A stretch of 64,000 nt of DNA from Micrasema longulum (GCA_022494885.1 JAGVSM010002822.1:310001-374000), one strand, 5' to 3'; positions 44,601 through 56,125 are shown, numbered from the stretch's first letter. Notes: generated from the sequence alone by a model not told the origin. A program made the numbers and translations.

Positions 44601-46247
44601 TAAAAAAATTAAATAAAATAAAATGAAAGATTTATACAAAGTTGCATTGATTGTTTAAGTACTGTCTAACTAACCAAATCAAAATATAAAAATAATAATA
44701 CAAAGAAAAAACTAATTGAAAACAATATTTTGAGAAAAGCGTAAGCATGTTATAAATTATAGTTATAAACAAAGTTAAAAAATATTTTTAAAAATATTGT
44801 AAAAAAATAATTTTAAAAAAAAACAGTAAAAAACATTGTTAAAAAATTACCTTGTAAAATAAATATTTTCATCTCAATGTTTAGGATTACGCTGCTAGCA
44901 GTTTTATGTGTATTTGTATTTAGATATTTTTATTATCCAATATATATTATTATCTAGAAAGGTACACTTACATCAGTATTTGTTGTATGTAAGGTGCAAT
45001 CGAACACTGCTATTCGATTAAATGTTATGCAATTGACTTGATAATAAAATACAAAACATTCAACTCATAACAACAAGTCACTCATACAAAATGCAGGAAA
45101 TCAATTATACGTTTGGTAAATAACATAAAAGGATTGGCATTGTAAAACAATAACCTGGCTGTATTTTCTTTAGACAAATAATAAGTAATTATTTTTACTG
45201 CTCATGATTTCATTTTATTCAATTATTCATTCAAAAATTTAACAATGCATGCATTACATAAAATGGTAACGTAACCCAAACTAGATGAGATTAAAAACCT
45301 TATGCTGAGTTAGGATACAAGATACAACGTAATGGAAAGTGGAAGCATACAATAATATTTGAAAAAAAAAATAAAAAAATAAATAACAATTCCATATCAA
45401 TATCTGACATACGCAGCATTATTTATGTACCAAATTATGATGAAAAATAAACCAATTTTTCAAATGTCTCGCAGCAGTACCTTGCAATGGTCTTTTCTCC
45501 TAAACAAAATCTAATTTCGAATCTTTCTCCCGATAAATCATTGTTTATTTGATTCGTTTTTCTGTTATTTTTAATTTCATTTTGATATTTGTGTAAAACT
45601 TGCCTACTTTTATAACATGATAATATTGTTAAGTAAATAACAGCATTTACCGAAACTATTCATGGCCGATTACCTTTCGTTCCCATCTTTCCTTTGACCC
45701 ATCCTTATGGTACCTACCTAACATCAAGATAGAAGATATTCAAAATCAAAAGATTCGGATTTAGAACAAAAACAATACAACATTTTTTCTTGACATAAAA
45801 TCGGATAAATAGTGGTTGGAATCGTCGCGCGTCGAGAAAAACATTGTTATATTAAAGTTCATTTGTCATCCAGTACCAGAAATTGAGGAACATTCAGATT
45901 ATATTAAAGGTAGGTATCCACTCCATGTACCTATTCCTTTCTCAAATATTTCCCAATGAACAAAACTGAATGAAATTTCGTTTGTCATTTACAGTCCGCC
46001 TTTTCGTTAACGTATATAATTCAATCGATTATATCTTACAGAGTGTGCGTTTGCGGTCTCACTTGCTGTCTCATCTGACTATAATTCAGAATAAGTTAAC
46101 ACTAGGCGAAACATGTGGAAGAATTGTAATATCCTGCCGGTAAAACGAATATGTGACTTCAAGTCAGTTGTAGATCACTTTGTTGATTTGGAATACAAAA
46201 AAGAGTTTACTTAAGATTAAAAACTGCTTGCTCTCTGGGATGGTTTT
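44601..46247. other. No gene seen
   Basis: A+T-rich DNA with no repeat partner in the window and no ORF above 60 codons. It is the cleanest candidate for unique host sequence, intergenic or intronic. Confidence 0.5.
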
Positions 46248-46945
46248 CTGAATTTTCTTCACCCCCTATAGAGTGGTTGATTTGAGGATTTTTTGCAAAT
46301 TACTACACTTTGTTTCATACACGACCACAATGATAATTGAACGTAGTTATGCAGAAAGCAGCCAGCCGTAGAAAAGTGAAATTGAGATAATTGCACGTTT
46401 GTGAAAGCAGTGAATAATCAAATCTACACAACAGTTGGAATTTTTCGACTTTGACAAAATATAAAGAATTAAAACGTTAGTTTTTTTTTATATTTCAAAC
46501 AAGTATCTAATGCCTTTTTTCTGCTGATTAAATAGTCGTTTTAAAGTACCCTAAGATTTTTTTTGAGCTGTGGGTGTTTTCTGCAAATTGAGAAATACTA
46601 TTATCGACCAACTGCCCAATAACAAGAATATCTCATTTTTTCAAAATTGTGGACTTGCTGCTTTCTGTATAATAATGTTCAATTAATGGTCAAATTACGT
46701 ATAAGACTTATTAAAAAATGGAAAAAAAATAGTACGATATGGTCAATTCAACCTAATTAAGTGTTTTGGGTAGAGCTTAAAGTCGCAATAATGTTCTTAA
46801 TGAAAATCATTACGTTTTTTTTCCACGTGTTAGTATTTATTTTACGTTTAATAATCAGCGTGGCCATATATGAAGCAAAATGTAGTCACATTCAAAAAAT
46901 AAATCACAAATTAATCACTCTCTGGGGATAAAGAAAATTCAATAT
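46248..46945. mobile_element. Inverted-repeat element, arms about 130 bp, right arm interrupted
   Basis: The left arm 46248-46385 (CTGAATTTTCTTCACCCCCT ... GCAGAAAGCAGC) matches in reverse 46875-46945 plus 46655-46690 (GCTGCTTTCTGTATAATAAT ... AAAGAAAATTCAATA). About 150 bp inside the right arm has no partner, suggesting an insertion. No target duplication is identified. Confidence 0.65.
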
Positions 46946-47189
46946 AGTCACCCTAGTCGTTCCTCGAATGATTTCAGAAAAAGATTATTAAATTATTTGA
47001 TAATTTTCCGGATAGTATAAGCCACAAAAAAATCTTAAATTAGAAAATAATAATAGAAAAAATGACTCCCTGGTACTATTTGGAATGTATCATGAATAAT
47101 ATGACTGTATCCCAACTCGTATCCAATTTTAAAGTCATTAATCTTCCTTGTATACATTATTCTTCTGCTTCATCTTTTCCGTTCTAAGT

Positions 47190-47405
47190 GGAGCATGTGG
47201 ACATCACCAGACGTCTCCAGGAGACCCTTAGCTAGCACTCTCGCCTCCTCTTACGTCAATCCCGCGCCTTTTAGTTCCGCCAAATATAGCCGTAAGATCG
47301 TCATCAACGACCTTCCTGGACGGCGGGAGCCCGCAGGTGTAAAGAAGCGGCAACTTGGGACAAAGCTCTCCTGAGCCATCTGCAGCATGAGTCCAAGCCA
47401 GGTCC
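47190..47405 (-). pseudogene. RTE-like LINE C-terminal tail
   Basis: The minus strand reads CRFFTPAGSRRPGRSLMTIL, then RLYLAELKGAGLT and EEARVLAKG, the closing RRPGR...L..aGlt.eeA..La block of an RTE-like protein. The same segment is found at 33710-33960. It ends at CTCCACTTAGAACGG on the plus strand. Confidence 0.75.
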
Positions 47406-47666
47406 ACTCAAATAGTTTGTTTTTTTTTTAGAAAGGTACTCTTATATTAAAGAAAAGCATTTCTACAGCACTAAAAGTGAAACAGATCTTCCAATAAAAA
47501 AACACGTTTTTTTTACATATTAATAAAACTACCCATGTATCTCAAGATCATTTATAACAATTTATTTATTTAAGTAAAATTATAACAAAATAAATAAAAA
47601 CAACTTTGTTTTCAATCACTTTTTTTTACCGACCGGTTTCAAAGCTATACAAGCTATCAAGGTATT

Positions 47667-48102
47667 TTATTTATTTTTTTATTGACAATTTACAATATTT
47701 ATTAATTTATACAAGTTATTAATTTAAAAATACTTGGTACACTTCCACTTATTTATTTGACCAATTAGCGCTTTTACCCTCTGATGGGCATCTTCAGACT
47801 GGTGAATATTATACAGTGCAAGGATAATTTATATAAAACTAAATATTATCTAAAGTGCAGGTACTTTAAAAAATTATCTTATTTCTAAATTTATAACATA
47901 CTAAATTTTTTTTTTAAATGTTTATAAATTTAAGATAATATTTAGTTTTATATAAACTATCCTTACACTGTATAATATTCACCAGTCTGAAGATGCCCAT
48001 TAGAGGGTGAAAGCGCTAATTGGTCAAATAAATAAGTGGAAGTGTACCAAGTATTTTTAAATTAATAACTTATATGTAAATGTAAATAAAGTTATTAAAT
48101 CA
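47667..48102. mobile_element. Z foldback insertion with 12 bp target duplication
   Basis: Two Z copies face each other (47690-47850 minus, 47925-48090 plus), arms about 160-200 bp, separated by an A+T spacer. TATCAAGGTATT occurs immediately on both sides (47655-47666 and 48103-48114). A long variable duplication and an inverted dimer arrangement fit a retroposed element, such as a Penelope-like one, better than a cut-and-paste transposon. No coding sequence. Confidence 0.82.
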
Positions 48103-48139
48103 TATCAAGGTATTACTTAGTTAATTTGAGTTCTTATAA

Positions 48140-48300
48140 TTTACTCAAATATTAAAATTTTCAGACCGTTTCCTAAAAGTCGTAAATAACTTGTGATGGA
48201 AAAATAAATGGGAATCGAAGTGTGGATATTGTCGGATTTGAACCTCGGAACTTTGGCCCGCGAGTCCACGATACTACCGCAGGACCACAAACCGGTTCCT
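48140..48300 (-). mobile_element. SINE-C, minus strand
   Basis: The reverse complement reads GGTTTGTGGTCCTGCGGTAG, ACTCGCGGGCCAAAGTTCCG, with B box GGTTCAAATCC and a body with CGATTCCCATTTATTTTTCC. The ORF at 48141-48368 is a by-product. Confidence 0.75.
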
Positions 48301-48539
48301 CGACCTTGATAAAGAAGCTTGTATAGCATTGAAACCGGTCGGAAGAAAAAAAAAGTGGTTAAAAACAAGGAAGTTTTTATTTATTTAATGAAACATTTGA
48401 ATATTTTATTTTTTTTAATCTGCACTAACAAAGTTAGTGGTTCAAATATAAACATAACAAACATAGAAAGGATTGAAAATGTACAATAATTTTTTTTTAA
48501 ATACCTAGATTATAAAAACAGCAAAACGCTTTGTACTTA

Positions 48540-48900
48540 CAGCCAAACTGCCAAACAAAATGGATTTTTTACCCTTGAAAATAGACACACTGTATCTGAA
48601 ATATTATGCTATTTACATAAATTATTAAATAATAAAGCAGACTCTTTTAACCTACTCTCCAAAATTAATCTTAATGTCCCCTTTCGCGTGACAAGAAATA
48701 AGTATTTATTCCATCTGCCAGTCTGTAGCACTAACTATGCACATCACTCTTTCCTGCATCGTTCTTGCTCTAACTATAATGTTTTTTTTCATCAATTAAT
48801 ATATTTTACATGCCCCTTAATTTATTTAAAAATAAATTAAGACATATTATTTCTGGCTGCGATACGATCCCACTTACTATTTAATGATGCACGCACCTGA
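48540..48900 (+). pseudogene. LINE RT C-terminal remnant
   Basis: The plus strand reads CYLHKLLNNKADSFNLLSKI, NLNVPFRVTRNKYLFHLPVC and STNYAHHSFLHRSCSNYN, the tail block 'lyK.lnn..d...LL..i...vP.r.tR....f.....tny...s...R....N' of CR1-group LINEs. The 3' flank has no clear hairpin. Confidence 0.85.
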
Positions 48901-49840
48901 ACACTTACTCCCTCACTAATACACATAAACACACACCTACACTTACTCTCATACAAATACAGATAAACACATCCTTTTGTTGTAACACAATTTAATAATA
49001 TGTACGATTTTTATTTAGAAACTTCGCTGGTCTGCCTTTAAACCGTATTTTTTAAAAAATGTTATTGTTTCATTGTCGACTGTTTGTTTCTTACATAAAT
49101 GAAATGTATGAAAAATATTTTTAAAAACATTTTTTCGGTTTCATGAGAATATTTCTTTTTCAGACAGTGAGCTAATAAATTTACTTTGATTCACCTTACG
49201 GTAGGTATCACGCCAGTGGTTGAGATTAGCTATCAGCTATCATTATGACATTTCATCAACACAGACAGACCAGGTAATTCTCACATTAGACAAATCACGA
49301 TAGATTATAATATTATCATATTGCGAGAATTCACAGGGTACGCGGGTGCATTTCATGCATTTTGTTGATGTTATAATTAGAGTGACTTAATTGAATGCAT
49401 GCCATGATTGAGTTTATGGGAAACAGTTAATTAAGGAAATGTTTTGTGTTTTACATTCAAAATAATTGCAATGATTAGCGTGCGGAGTGTCACTTAAAAA
49501 AGTAACTGCCAAAAATGGAACGATTGGTAGGTAATAAATCATTTCTGTGGGTAATTTCGTTAAGAGGTGATTTATGTTTATGCGATTTAAAACATGTAAA
49601 TTATTGAACATATGTACATACAATGATATAACGTCAGTGTTCACATATTAATAATAGGGAAATTCTGTTAAAGATAACATTTTTTTTTAATCGAGAAAAA
49701 ATATTTTAAATACAAACATGTAGTACTTATTTAGTTTTATAAAAAAATGCCTACATTGATTTTTATAGTAGAATTATAGTAATGATAAAAAAATATTTTC
49801 GATGTTCTTAAAATGACATCCGTCAAGGTAAGTATTTTTG
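48901..49840. other. No gene seen
   Basis: Nothing recognised. Confidence 0.5.
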
Positions 49841-50612
49841 TTGATTGATTTGATGTTTATTTTGTAGAACTCCATATTTAAACTTATATTATTAGAAATA
49901 CAAAACACTGATTTGAGTCTACTGAACACTTTATTTTATTTTTACAAATATAAAAACAAAAAAATCATGACAATTGTTAAATTTAAAAGAATCATAAAAT
50001 TCATATCTCAAATAAACCAATTCCATTACATATTAAAAGCAAAGGACGTAAACTTAATATACTCGAACAATTGGAAATTAATAAATATATAAATAATCCT
50101 ATTTTTAAAATAATAAATGAACAAACCAACCTTATATCTTCACCACTATTAAACAAATTTAAATAGACTGTTATTCTTCACTTGGTTCCTTTTTGTACAC
50201 GCTTATATGACGCGTAATTAATAGATGATTCATGTTACAATTGCATTTCTATATTTTGATAAGAAATTCTTAATATAATAGTTATTAAAACTTATAATTT
50301 AAGAAATCAAACACTGACTTAAGTCTACAGAACACTTATATTTTATTTTTACAAATATAAAAACAAAATTCGTGCCTTGTTGGGGCATTTTCAAACAAAT
50401 GTAAAGCTTAGATGGATTAAATGTCCTTATATAGTTATATAATTCAAGTTTCTTAGGTAAAAAATAAAAATTATTTTACATGAATATCATAAGTTTTGTT
50501 TTTATATTTGTAAAAATAAAATAAAGTGTTCTGTAGACTCAAATCAGTGTTTGATTTCTTATTTTATAAGTTTAAATATGGAGTTCTACAAAATAATCAC
50601 CAAATCAATCAA
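49841..50612. mobile_element. Family M element, 772 bp, both ends present
   Basis: The left end TTGATTGATTTGATGTTTAT, then GTAGAACTCCATATTTAAAC, and the right end in reverse (TTGATTGATTTGGTGATTAT) are inverted repeats of about 110 bp with TGAGTCTAC(T/A)G-AACACTT. Internal sequence 50030-50275 matches 4060-4320. It is a deletion derivative of the longer copy at 3800-4912. The true family terminus is TTGATTGATTTG. Confidence 0.88.
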
Positions 50613-50639
50613 TAATAGTTATTAACCCTTTAGTCAAAA

Positions 50640-50760
50640 ATATTATAATAGAGTTGGATGAAAAGATAATAGAAATCTAGGAATTTATAAGTCTTATGGT
50701 CTGTTATTAGCTGAGTTGATTTTATTACTCACTACATTCTTTGTAAAATTTACCATTCCT
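50640..50760. mobile_element. Family X remnant
   Basis: A diverged X left arm (GAAATCTAGGAATTTATAAG, CTTATGGTCTGTTATTAGCT, ACATTCTTTGTAAAATTTACC). Confidence 0.55.
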
Positions 50761-50821
50761 GCTATTTTCAAAAAATTTAGACATAAATAAAGGGAGTCAA
50801 GCAAAAACAAATACGCTTTGA

Positions 50822-51303
50822 CAATGAGGAAGTTCAGTACTACGGGGAATTGGATAAAAAAAATGTTTCGTAAACGCAAAAAATGCGTGTAAACGCAGTA
50901 AATTTTTTTAAAATTAATTGTACTGCGATGTTTCTCGAAAACGTATGAAGAAAATATTTAAATGGTTTTAACAAAAAAGAACTACTTTGAAGCGTCACCG
51001 GTTGATGTGACCAATAACCCATAAACTATATCGTTGTTGTGTGTTGTGCTAGATTTCCGGTTTTTTGGGTAGCCACGTTTTGCAACGTTTAGTGCGTTTT
51101 GACAGGCACGAAGTTCTCCTTTTTAATGTCAGGAAAACTCAGACTTAATCTTGTGACGTCACAGGCGGAATAGTTAAACATTTACGAAACATTAAAATAA
51201 TACGATGCAACAAAAGCAACAAAGCGATGATAATACGATGCATAAAAGTCTGTACATTTTTTCGGTTAATTTGAGAGTCTATTAACAAATTAAAAAACAC
51301 AAA
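50822..51303 (+). mobile_element. Family S MITE-like repeat, copy 4
   Basis: It begins CAATGAGGAAGTTCAGTACT, carries GATTTCCGGTTTTTTGGGTA and the perfect CRE-like block CTTGTGACGTCACAGGCGGA at about 51150, and ends in the GAGAGTCTATTAACAAATTA block. The final terminal repeat is lost. Confidence 0.8.
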
Positions 51304-51689
51304 AATATCTTTCTTTAGTAGGTAGGTAGTGAAAGACATGCATATGTTGACCTGGGAGATTACGAGAAATCGCTAGAGAAATTATAAAATCCCCTCTCTT
51401 GAGCAATGAACTATTTTGACACAAGGGCACAGAAACATACGCAATAGTAACTACTTGCCAAACACAAGAGCCATACTATTTTTTGGCAACTTCAACCACA
51501 CTATTTTTTATTTTATGTATTGTTATGCTAACAAAGGTTTACTAATAAAAAAAGAAAAAAAAGTTGTAAAGTTGTAAAGTTGTATTGACTGTTTGAATTT
51601 GTGACAACAGAGAGGTAAAACATTTTTGAGAAGGGAATATGGAAGTTTAGTCACTTACAGGGCTTATGACCTGTCATTGGCTGGTTTAA

Positions 51690-51814
51690 ATGTTTTCCAA
51701 AATATAGTACCTAGAATTTTTAATTTATTACCAAAAGAACTTAAATTTAACTCACATTGTAACAAGAACAAAATAAGGGAGTGGCTACTCGATCAAAAGT
51801 TTATAGATGAATAG
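51690..51814 (+). pseudogene. LINE-A C-terminal tip
   Basis: It reads VFQNIVPRIFNLLPKELKFN, then NKNKIREWLLDQKFI-stop, which aligns with the end of the LINE-A protein (YVVPVMFNLLPNNLRN ... IIDWLFDQEFI). The LINE 3' UTR follows to about 52110. It joins X sequence at TGGCTGGTTTAAATG. Confidence 0.88.
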
Positions 51815-52349
51815 TAGCTTAGGTGTAAATATTTTAATACATCATATATTTTCTTATATTAAAAAAAATATATACATTATAATTTGCATACACAAGTTTA
51901 TTCTAATCTTTTCGGCTGTTAATTTGTATCTGTTATTCATTATTTTTATAAATGTAAATAATATTATTAAGTCAGTATAAATATAATCTTCACCAACAAG
52001 CTACAAAAAGTGGCTTGGTGGAATTTTAGTTTTAGTAAAAATATAACAAGTGAATTTTTTTTTAAATTGTTAAAATGTATAATTATGCTATTAAATAAAA
52101 AAAAACTAAAAACCTAACTCCCTCTCCAACCAGTCTGCACGCATTTGGCCATACTCAAAACATTGTTGAATCAACTACCTGGTAAAAGAAGAAGTATAAA
52201 AATTGGAAAATTTGATTTTAGGCGTTGCCTAGAACGTAAATTGGTTCAGCCGGATGAATCTCACCCACATGATGAGTTGTGGAAACGTGGATGTTCAAAC
52301 ATAGGCAGAAAGGTGAATGTTACACAGTGCGTAAATTATTGTTCAATAT

Positions 52350-53180
52350 TTCAAAATGTCTCTCACCAGGGCCCACAAAACGCTTTTCTTCCGCTATATA
52401 ATGAATGAGAAGAATCTTATGCGGATTTCGAAGGTTAAAGATCTAGGCATCACTTTTGTGAGTTTCCTGACATTTCATGATCAGATCGAAACAGTTTGTA
52501 GTAGTTCGTTGAAGATGTTAGGATTTGTCTTGCGTACTGCCAGGGTTTTTGGTAGTACACGAGTACTGAGAATTCTTTGCAACTCGTTGGTGCGAAGTAG
52601 ACTCAAGTGTGGCTCGATGATTTGGGGACCGTGTGCGTTGAAGTACTCTCTTATGGTCGAGAGGGTTCAGAAGAAATTTCTTCGGTTTGTCTACATGAGG
52701 GAGTGCGGATATTATCCATGGTTTTATCCGACTGAGTTCCTCCAGGGTATGCTCGGTTACAGCAGTTTAAATACCAGAAGGAATGTGTATTTAACTACAA
52801 ACTTCTTTCGATTGTTGTGCGGTATTATTGACAACCCTGAAATTATGCGGAGCATTAGCTTTTATGTTCCGGATAATTACCTTAGACAGCGTCAGCATAG
52901 ACTGTTTCCCATTCCAATATACAGGACTAACCTGCCAATGGTTATGCCTGTTGGAAGGACTATCTCTATGTTGAACAATATTACTTTGGACATTGACATT
53001 TTTCACGTTTTTCGTAACGAGATTTTCTTACTTTTTTAACATATTATTCTCTGGATATTACGTATACTTACGTGTTATTTTTATACATAAATTTTACCTT
53101 ATTATTTTAATTATTTCTAAATGTATGAATTGAGATAGTCCATTTTGCATTGTACATATATATGAATAAATAAAATTGAA
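52350..53180 (+). pseudogene. LINE-B RT thumb and C-terminal domain
   Basis: The 227-codon frame 52356-53039 reads LTRAHKTLFFRYIMNEKNLM, VKDLGITFVSFLTFHDQIE, KMLGFVLRTARVFGS, LCNSLVRSRLKCGSMIWGP, VERVQKKFLRFVYMRECGYY and VPDNYLRQRQHRLFPIPIYR. It is the best-preserved LINE-B tail and lacks stops, but it begins after the polymerase palm, so it cannot be active. The apparent start codon is not real. The 3' UTR ends with GAATAAATAAAATTG at about 53183. Confidence 0.93.
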
Positions 53181-53216
53181 AAAAAAGTGGCCACTTAAAC
53201 CAGCCAATGACAACCA

Positions 53217-53478
53217 AAGTAGGGAAGAAAATGCCGAACACTCCTCTAGTGGAACGGAAGGCCCGTTGACTACTGCCAACAGGCCGGCTTCTCCTGAAGA
53301 GTTTTAAGTGGTTTCCTCTCCACATGAGCAAATGCTGAGAAGTTCCCGATTGGTCCACATAAGTATATCCCTCCTGAACAGTTTAGATAAATTTAAAGAA
53401 ATTTAATTGCAGAAAAATCCACCTTTTTATATATAAACCTTGTATATTATAAGCAAGGTAAATAATAAAGCAACACCC
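53217..53478 (+). pseudogene. 3' end of the Cys/His LINE, second copy
   Basis: Sense-strand match to 8705-8985 in reverse (CACTCCTCTAGTGGAACGGA, CTCCTGAAGAGTTTTAAGTG, GCAGAAAAATCCACCTTTT, TTATAAGCAAGGTAAATAAT). Only the last codons and 3' UTR are present. Confidence 0.85.
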
Positions 53479-53580
53479 ATATAAAAATAATAAAAAACCA
53501 GCCAATGACAGATCATAAGCCATGTAAATGCCTAGACTTCCATATTCTCTTCTGAAAATTGTTTTCCCTCCCTGTTGTCA

Positions 53581-54097
53581 CAAATTTAAATATGAATAAC
53601 ACCCTAGGGAGGAAATCCAGCCCGTCTGCATGCATTTGGACATACTCAAAACATTGTTGTATTGACTGCCTTACAGCGTTTTAAAATTATTTACATAATT
53701 AATATGAAGAAGTGATATTGCATGAGCATTTAGAGGCCATTAATTATCTTACATTTCATAACATTATTAAAATTAAACTGTAATAAGATAGGTAAGAACC
53801 TACGAACCTAGTAGAAACATGTTTTCAATACAGTGATTATTGGTAAAAAAATAATCAGGGACACAACAATGTACCAATTTTCGCACAAATATTTTATGAC
53901 TTATAATAAGTACCTGCCTATATTAAAAAAGCCAATGGCCAGGATATGGTAATTGGAGCGACTTGAGAAGGCTGATTAGACTAGCTGAAGCAAAACTAAT
54001 TGTAAATAAGGGTTACGTAGCGTTTAATGTATTTTATAAAAATAAAAAAAATATTCCGTTACTTAATCCATATAATATGTACTATACATGTATATTA
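53581..54097. repeat. Short repeat CTAGGGAG...ACTCAAAACATTGTTG
   Basis: 53605-53665 (CACCCTAGGGAGGAAATCCA ... CATACTCAAAACATTGTTG) recurs at 52125-52175 and 56060-56120, always next to X sequence, so it may be an X-associated block. The rest to 54097 shows nothing. Confidence 0.6.
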
Positions 54098-55120
54098 ACA
54101 TATTGTTGCTCTAGATGCGACACCTCGGAACTTCGTAATGTCCGCTAAGTGATTTTCCATTTTTCTGATGATATCTTGAATGTACTGGAGGCTTATTTTG
54201 ACTGTTAGTGGCCTCTTGTAATTATCCTTGCTGACACTTAGTGGACTTAATGAGGAAATTCAGTGGTTTTACATATATTTTTATTTGTTAATAGACTATT
54301 AAACTAAGTGCGTTTAAAAAATGTGTATCATAATAAAAAACAATATTTTCAAAGCCATAAATAAATTGCTAAAAAGACTAGACAGGAAGCTGAGGTATAT
54401 GTTCCATATATAAAAATATAATTTTAGTTTCTTAAAAATTCTTTTTCGTTTTACTGATGTAGGTATGTTTTAATTTTTTAACTTTTTTTATTTCTTTTGA
54501 ATTTTTACACTGTACGTGAAATTGTGAAATTGTGCAATTATGTACAACTGTGTATAAAATAAATAATACACTGACACTCCGAAACGAGCGTGTGGGCCAG
54601 TGGAGTGGAACATCCATAAATAAAAATAAAAATAAAAATATATTGAATGTACCGTACCTATTGTATAAACATTTTTGTTAACTACGTATTTGTATTTTAT
54701 ATTGAATTAAATAATAAAATAAAATAAATAATATCAGGGGTATGATTTTTTTAAGTGTTTTTTAAATTTCTGAAATTACTCCGCGTGTGACGTTTCAAGT
54801 ACTCTTCCTCTTCTCCTCGGTCAGTTCAGCCGATTGGTCCGTTGAACGTAAGAAAACCGGAAATATATAACGACTCTCTTATCATTGGTTGATTCATATG
54901 GACTAGTGACCTCGGTCAAAGTAGTTCGTTTTCATTAAAATATTTTTTTGTACATTTTCAAGAAACTTTGCCTTAAAATGAAAAGCTCTAATTTTTACCG
55001 CGCTTAAGAAAAAAAAAGTCGGGCTCAGTTCCTCATGGACAAAATAGGTTTTTCTCTCTCCTGGAAGGTTGACTGGTGTGCATATACTTACGAGGTGTCA
55101 CATCTAGAGCGACGATATGT
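54098..55120. mobile_element. Inverted-repeat element enclosing a family S copy
   Basis: Arms of about 30 bp: 54098-54127 (ACATATTGTTGCTCTAGATG, CGACACCTCG) and 55091-55120 (reverse complement with four differences). An S copy in minus orientation occupies 54249-55036 and is itself interrupted at about 54330-54745. No transposase. Confidence 0.65.
54249..55036 (-). mobile_element. Family S MITE-like repeat, copy 5, interrupted
   Basis: Ends AATGAGGAAATTCAGTGG (54249) and CTCAGTTCCTCATGG (about 55022-55036). The right part in reverse shows AACAATGATAAGAGAGTCG-type, CCGGTTTTC and the block around CGTCACACGCGGAGTAATTT. About 400 bp of unrelated sequence with an (AAAATA)n stretch sits at 54330-54745. 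Confidence 0.72.
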
Positions 55121-55640
55121 AAAGGCTAGTTGTCTACCTTATTCCTCAAATATACTACCATAAATATAGTATGGAGATACAATTTTATTTTTGAATTAAA
55201 ATAAATAACGTTTGTTCAAAAAAATAGAACTACCTAAACCTATATAATAAAAAAATTATAAGATATTTGATTAAAGTAATTTCTCCATCCCCATCTAGTG
55301 GTACATTGGACAAGGTAAGTTGAAATTATTAGTCTTACGCTTCAGACCAGTCCTAGGACATTTATTTAAGCATTGTATAATATTCACGCGTGCTTTAATA
55401 ATAAAAATGTATATAAATTTTATTTATTAGTTATTTAACACATATTTCTTAACCTTCTGTTTGAATTTTGTTTTTTTTTTCTTCATAAAGGTCCTTTTTC
55501 ATAATATTTTTTTACTGCCGTATATAAAATAGAACTTTGTGACTTTTATGACTCCGGGAGTCTGATTTTTACCTTTTCTCTGGTATTGTGATCATGTTCT
55601 TGTTGACTTTGATAAAAAATTATGTGGTTTTTAAAAAAAA
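55121..55640. other. No gene seen
   Basis: Nothing recognised. Confidence 0.5.
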
Positions 55641-55648
55641 TAATTATA

Positions 55649-55900
55649 TTATATACAAATATCATCGTATTGTAAAAGATTGTTTCCGTATATGTAAGTA
55701 CTTTTAATTCTTTTAACATCAAATTTACACTTGTGCATCGTTTTTTTCGAAATGATTCTTAAAGCTTTGTTTTGTAATATAGTTAGTTTGTTGAAATCTT
55801 CTTTCTTTGATAAAAATAACACTGCTACAGTAGCAAATGTGTAGTTCAATAATTGTGTTATAAATAATTTAGCATGAATCCTTATCAACAAATCCTCTAA
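55649..55900 (-). pseudogene. LINE RT thumb remnant
   Basis: The minus strand reads LLNYTFATVAVLFLSKKEDF, NKLTILQNKALRIISKK. 'DYCatvlFl..kedf.rLqilQNKAmRiI' is the conserved post-polymerase block of several LINE families. Short and isolated. Confidence 0.85.
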
Positions 55901-55989
55901 TCTTTTTCGATTCCGTCTTAGTATTTTGAAGAATTTTTTTTTAAATTTGTATTTTGCTCAGATAACAAATATAAGTATGCAATAAAAAC

Positions 55990-56125
55990 TATTTTTATAT
56001 TTAAATCTGTTGCAACAGAGGGGAAAAACATTTTCGAGAAGGGAATATAATATGAACATCTCCCTAGGGAGAAAATCCAGCCAGTCTGCAAGCATTTGGA
56101 CATACTCAAAACATTGTTGAATTTT
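55990..56125. mobile_element. Family X terminal remnant
   Basis: TGTTGCAACAGAGGGGAAAAAC, TTTTCGAGAAGGGAATAT, then the block CTCCCTAGGGAGAAAATCCA ... CATACTCAAAACATTGTTGA. Confidence 0.75.

Larger units (their letters stand above)
47585..48400 (+). repeat. Repeat W, split by the Z foldback
   Basis: Left part (47590-47666, minus): ACCGACCGGTTTCAAAGC, TATACAAGC. Right part (48297-48370, plus): CTTGATAAAGAAGCTTGTAT, TTGAAACCGGTCGG. The two are inverted copies of one unit, and they flank the Z insertion and a SINE-C. Confidence 0.75.
51605..53580. mobile_element. Family X composite carrying several LINE pieces
   Basis: Left X end at 51605 (GTGACAACAGAGAGGTAAAAC), right X end at 53565-53580 (CCTCCCTGTTGTCAC). 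X pieces inside: 51640-51690, 52205-52345 (GGCGTTGCCTAGAACG ... GTTACACAGTGCGT) and 53185-53215, 53500-53580. The intervening DNA is LINE-A tail (51690-52110), LINE-B tail (52350-53180) and the Cys/His LINE 3' end (53217-53478). X sequence appears to have received at least three insertions. Confidence 0.75.

Noticed and set aside
52356..53039. 227-codon plus-strand ORF as a complete gene
   Set aside because: It is the RT thumb and C-terminal region of LINE-B, with the polymerase palm absent and related copies elsewhere in the window.
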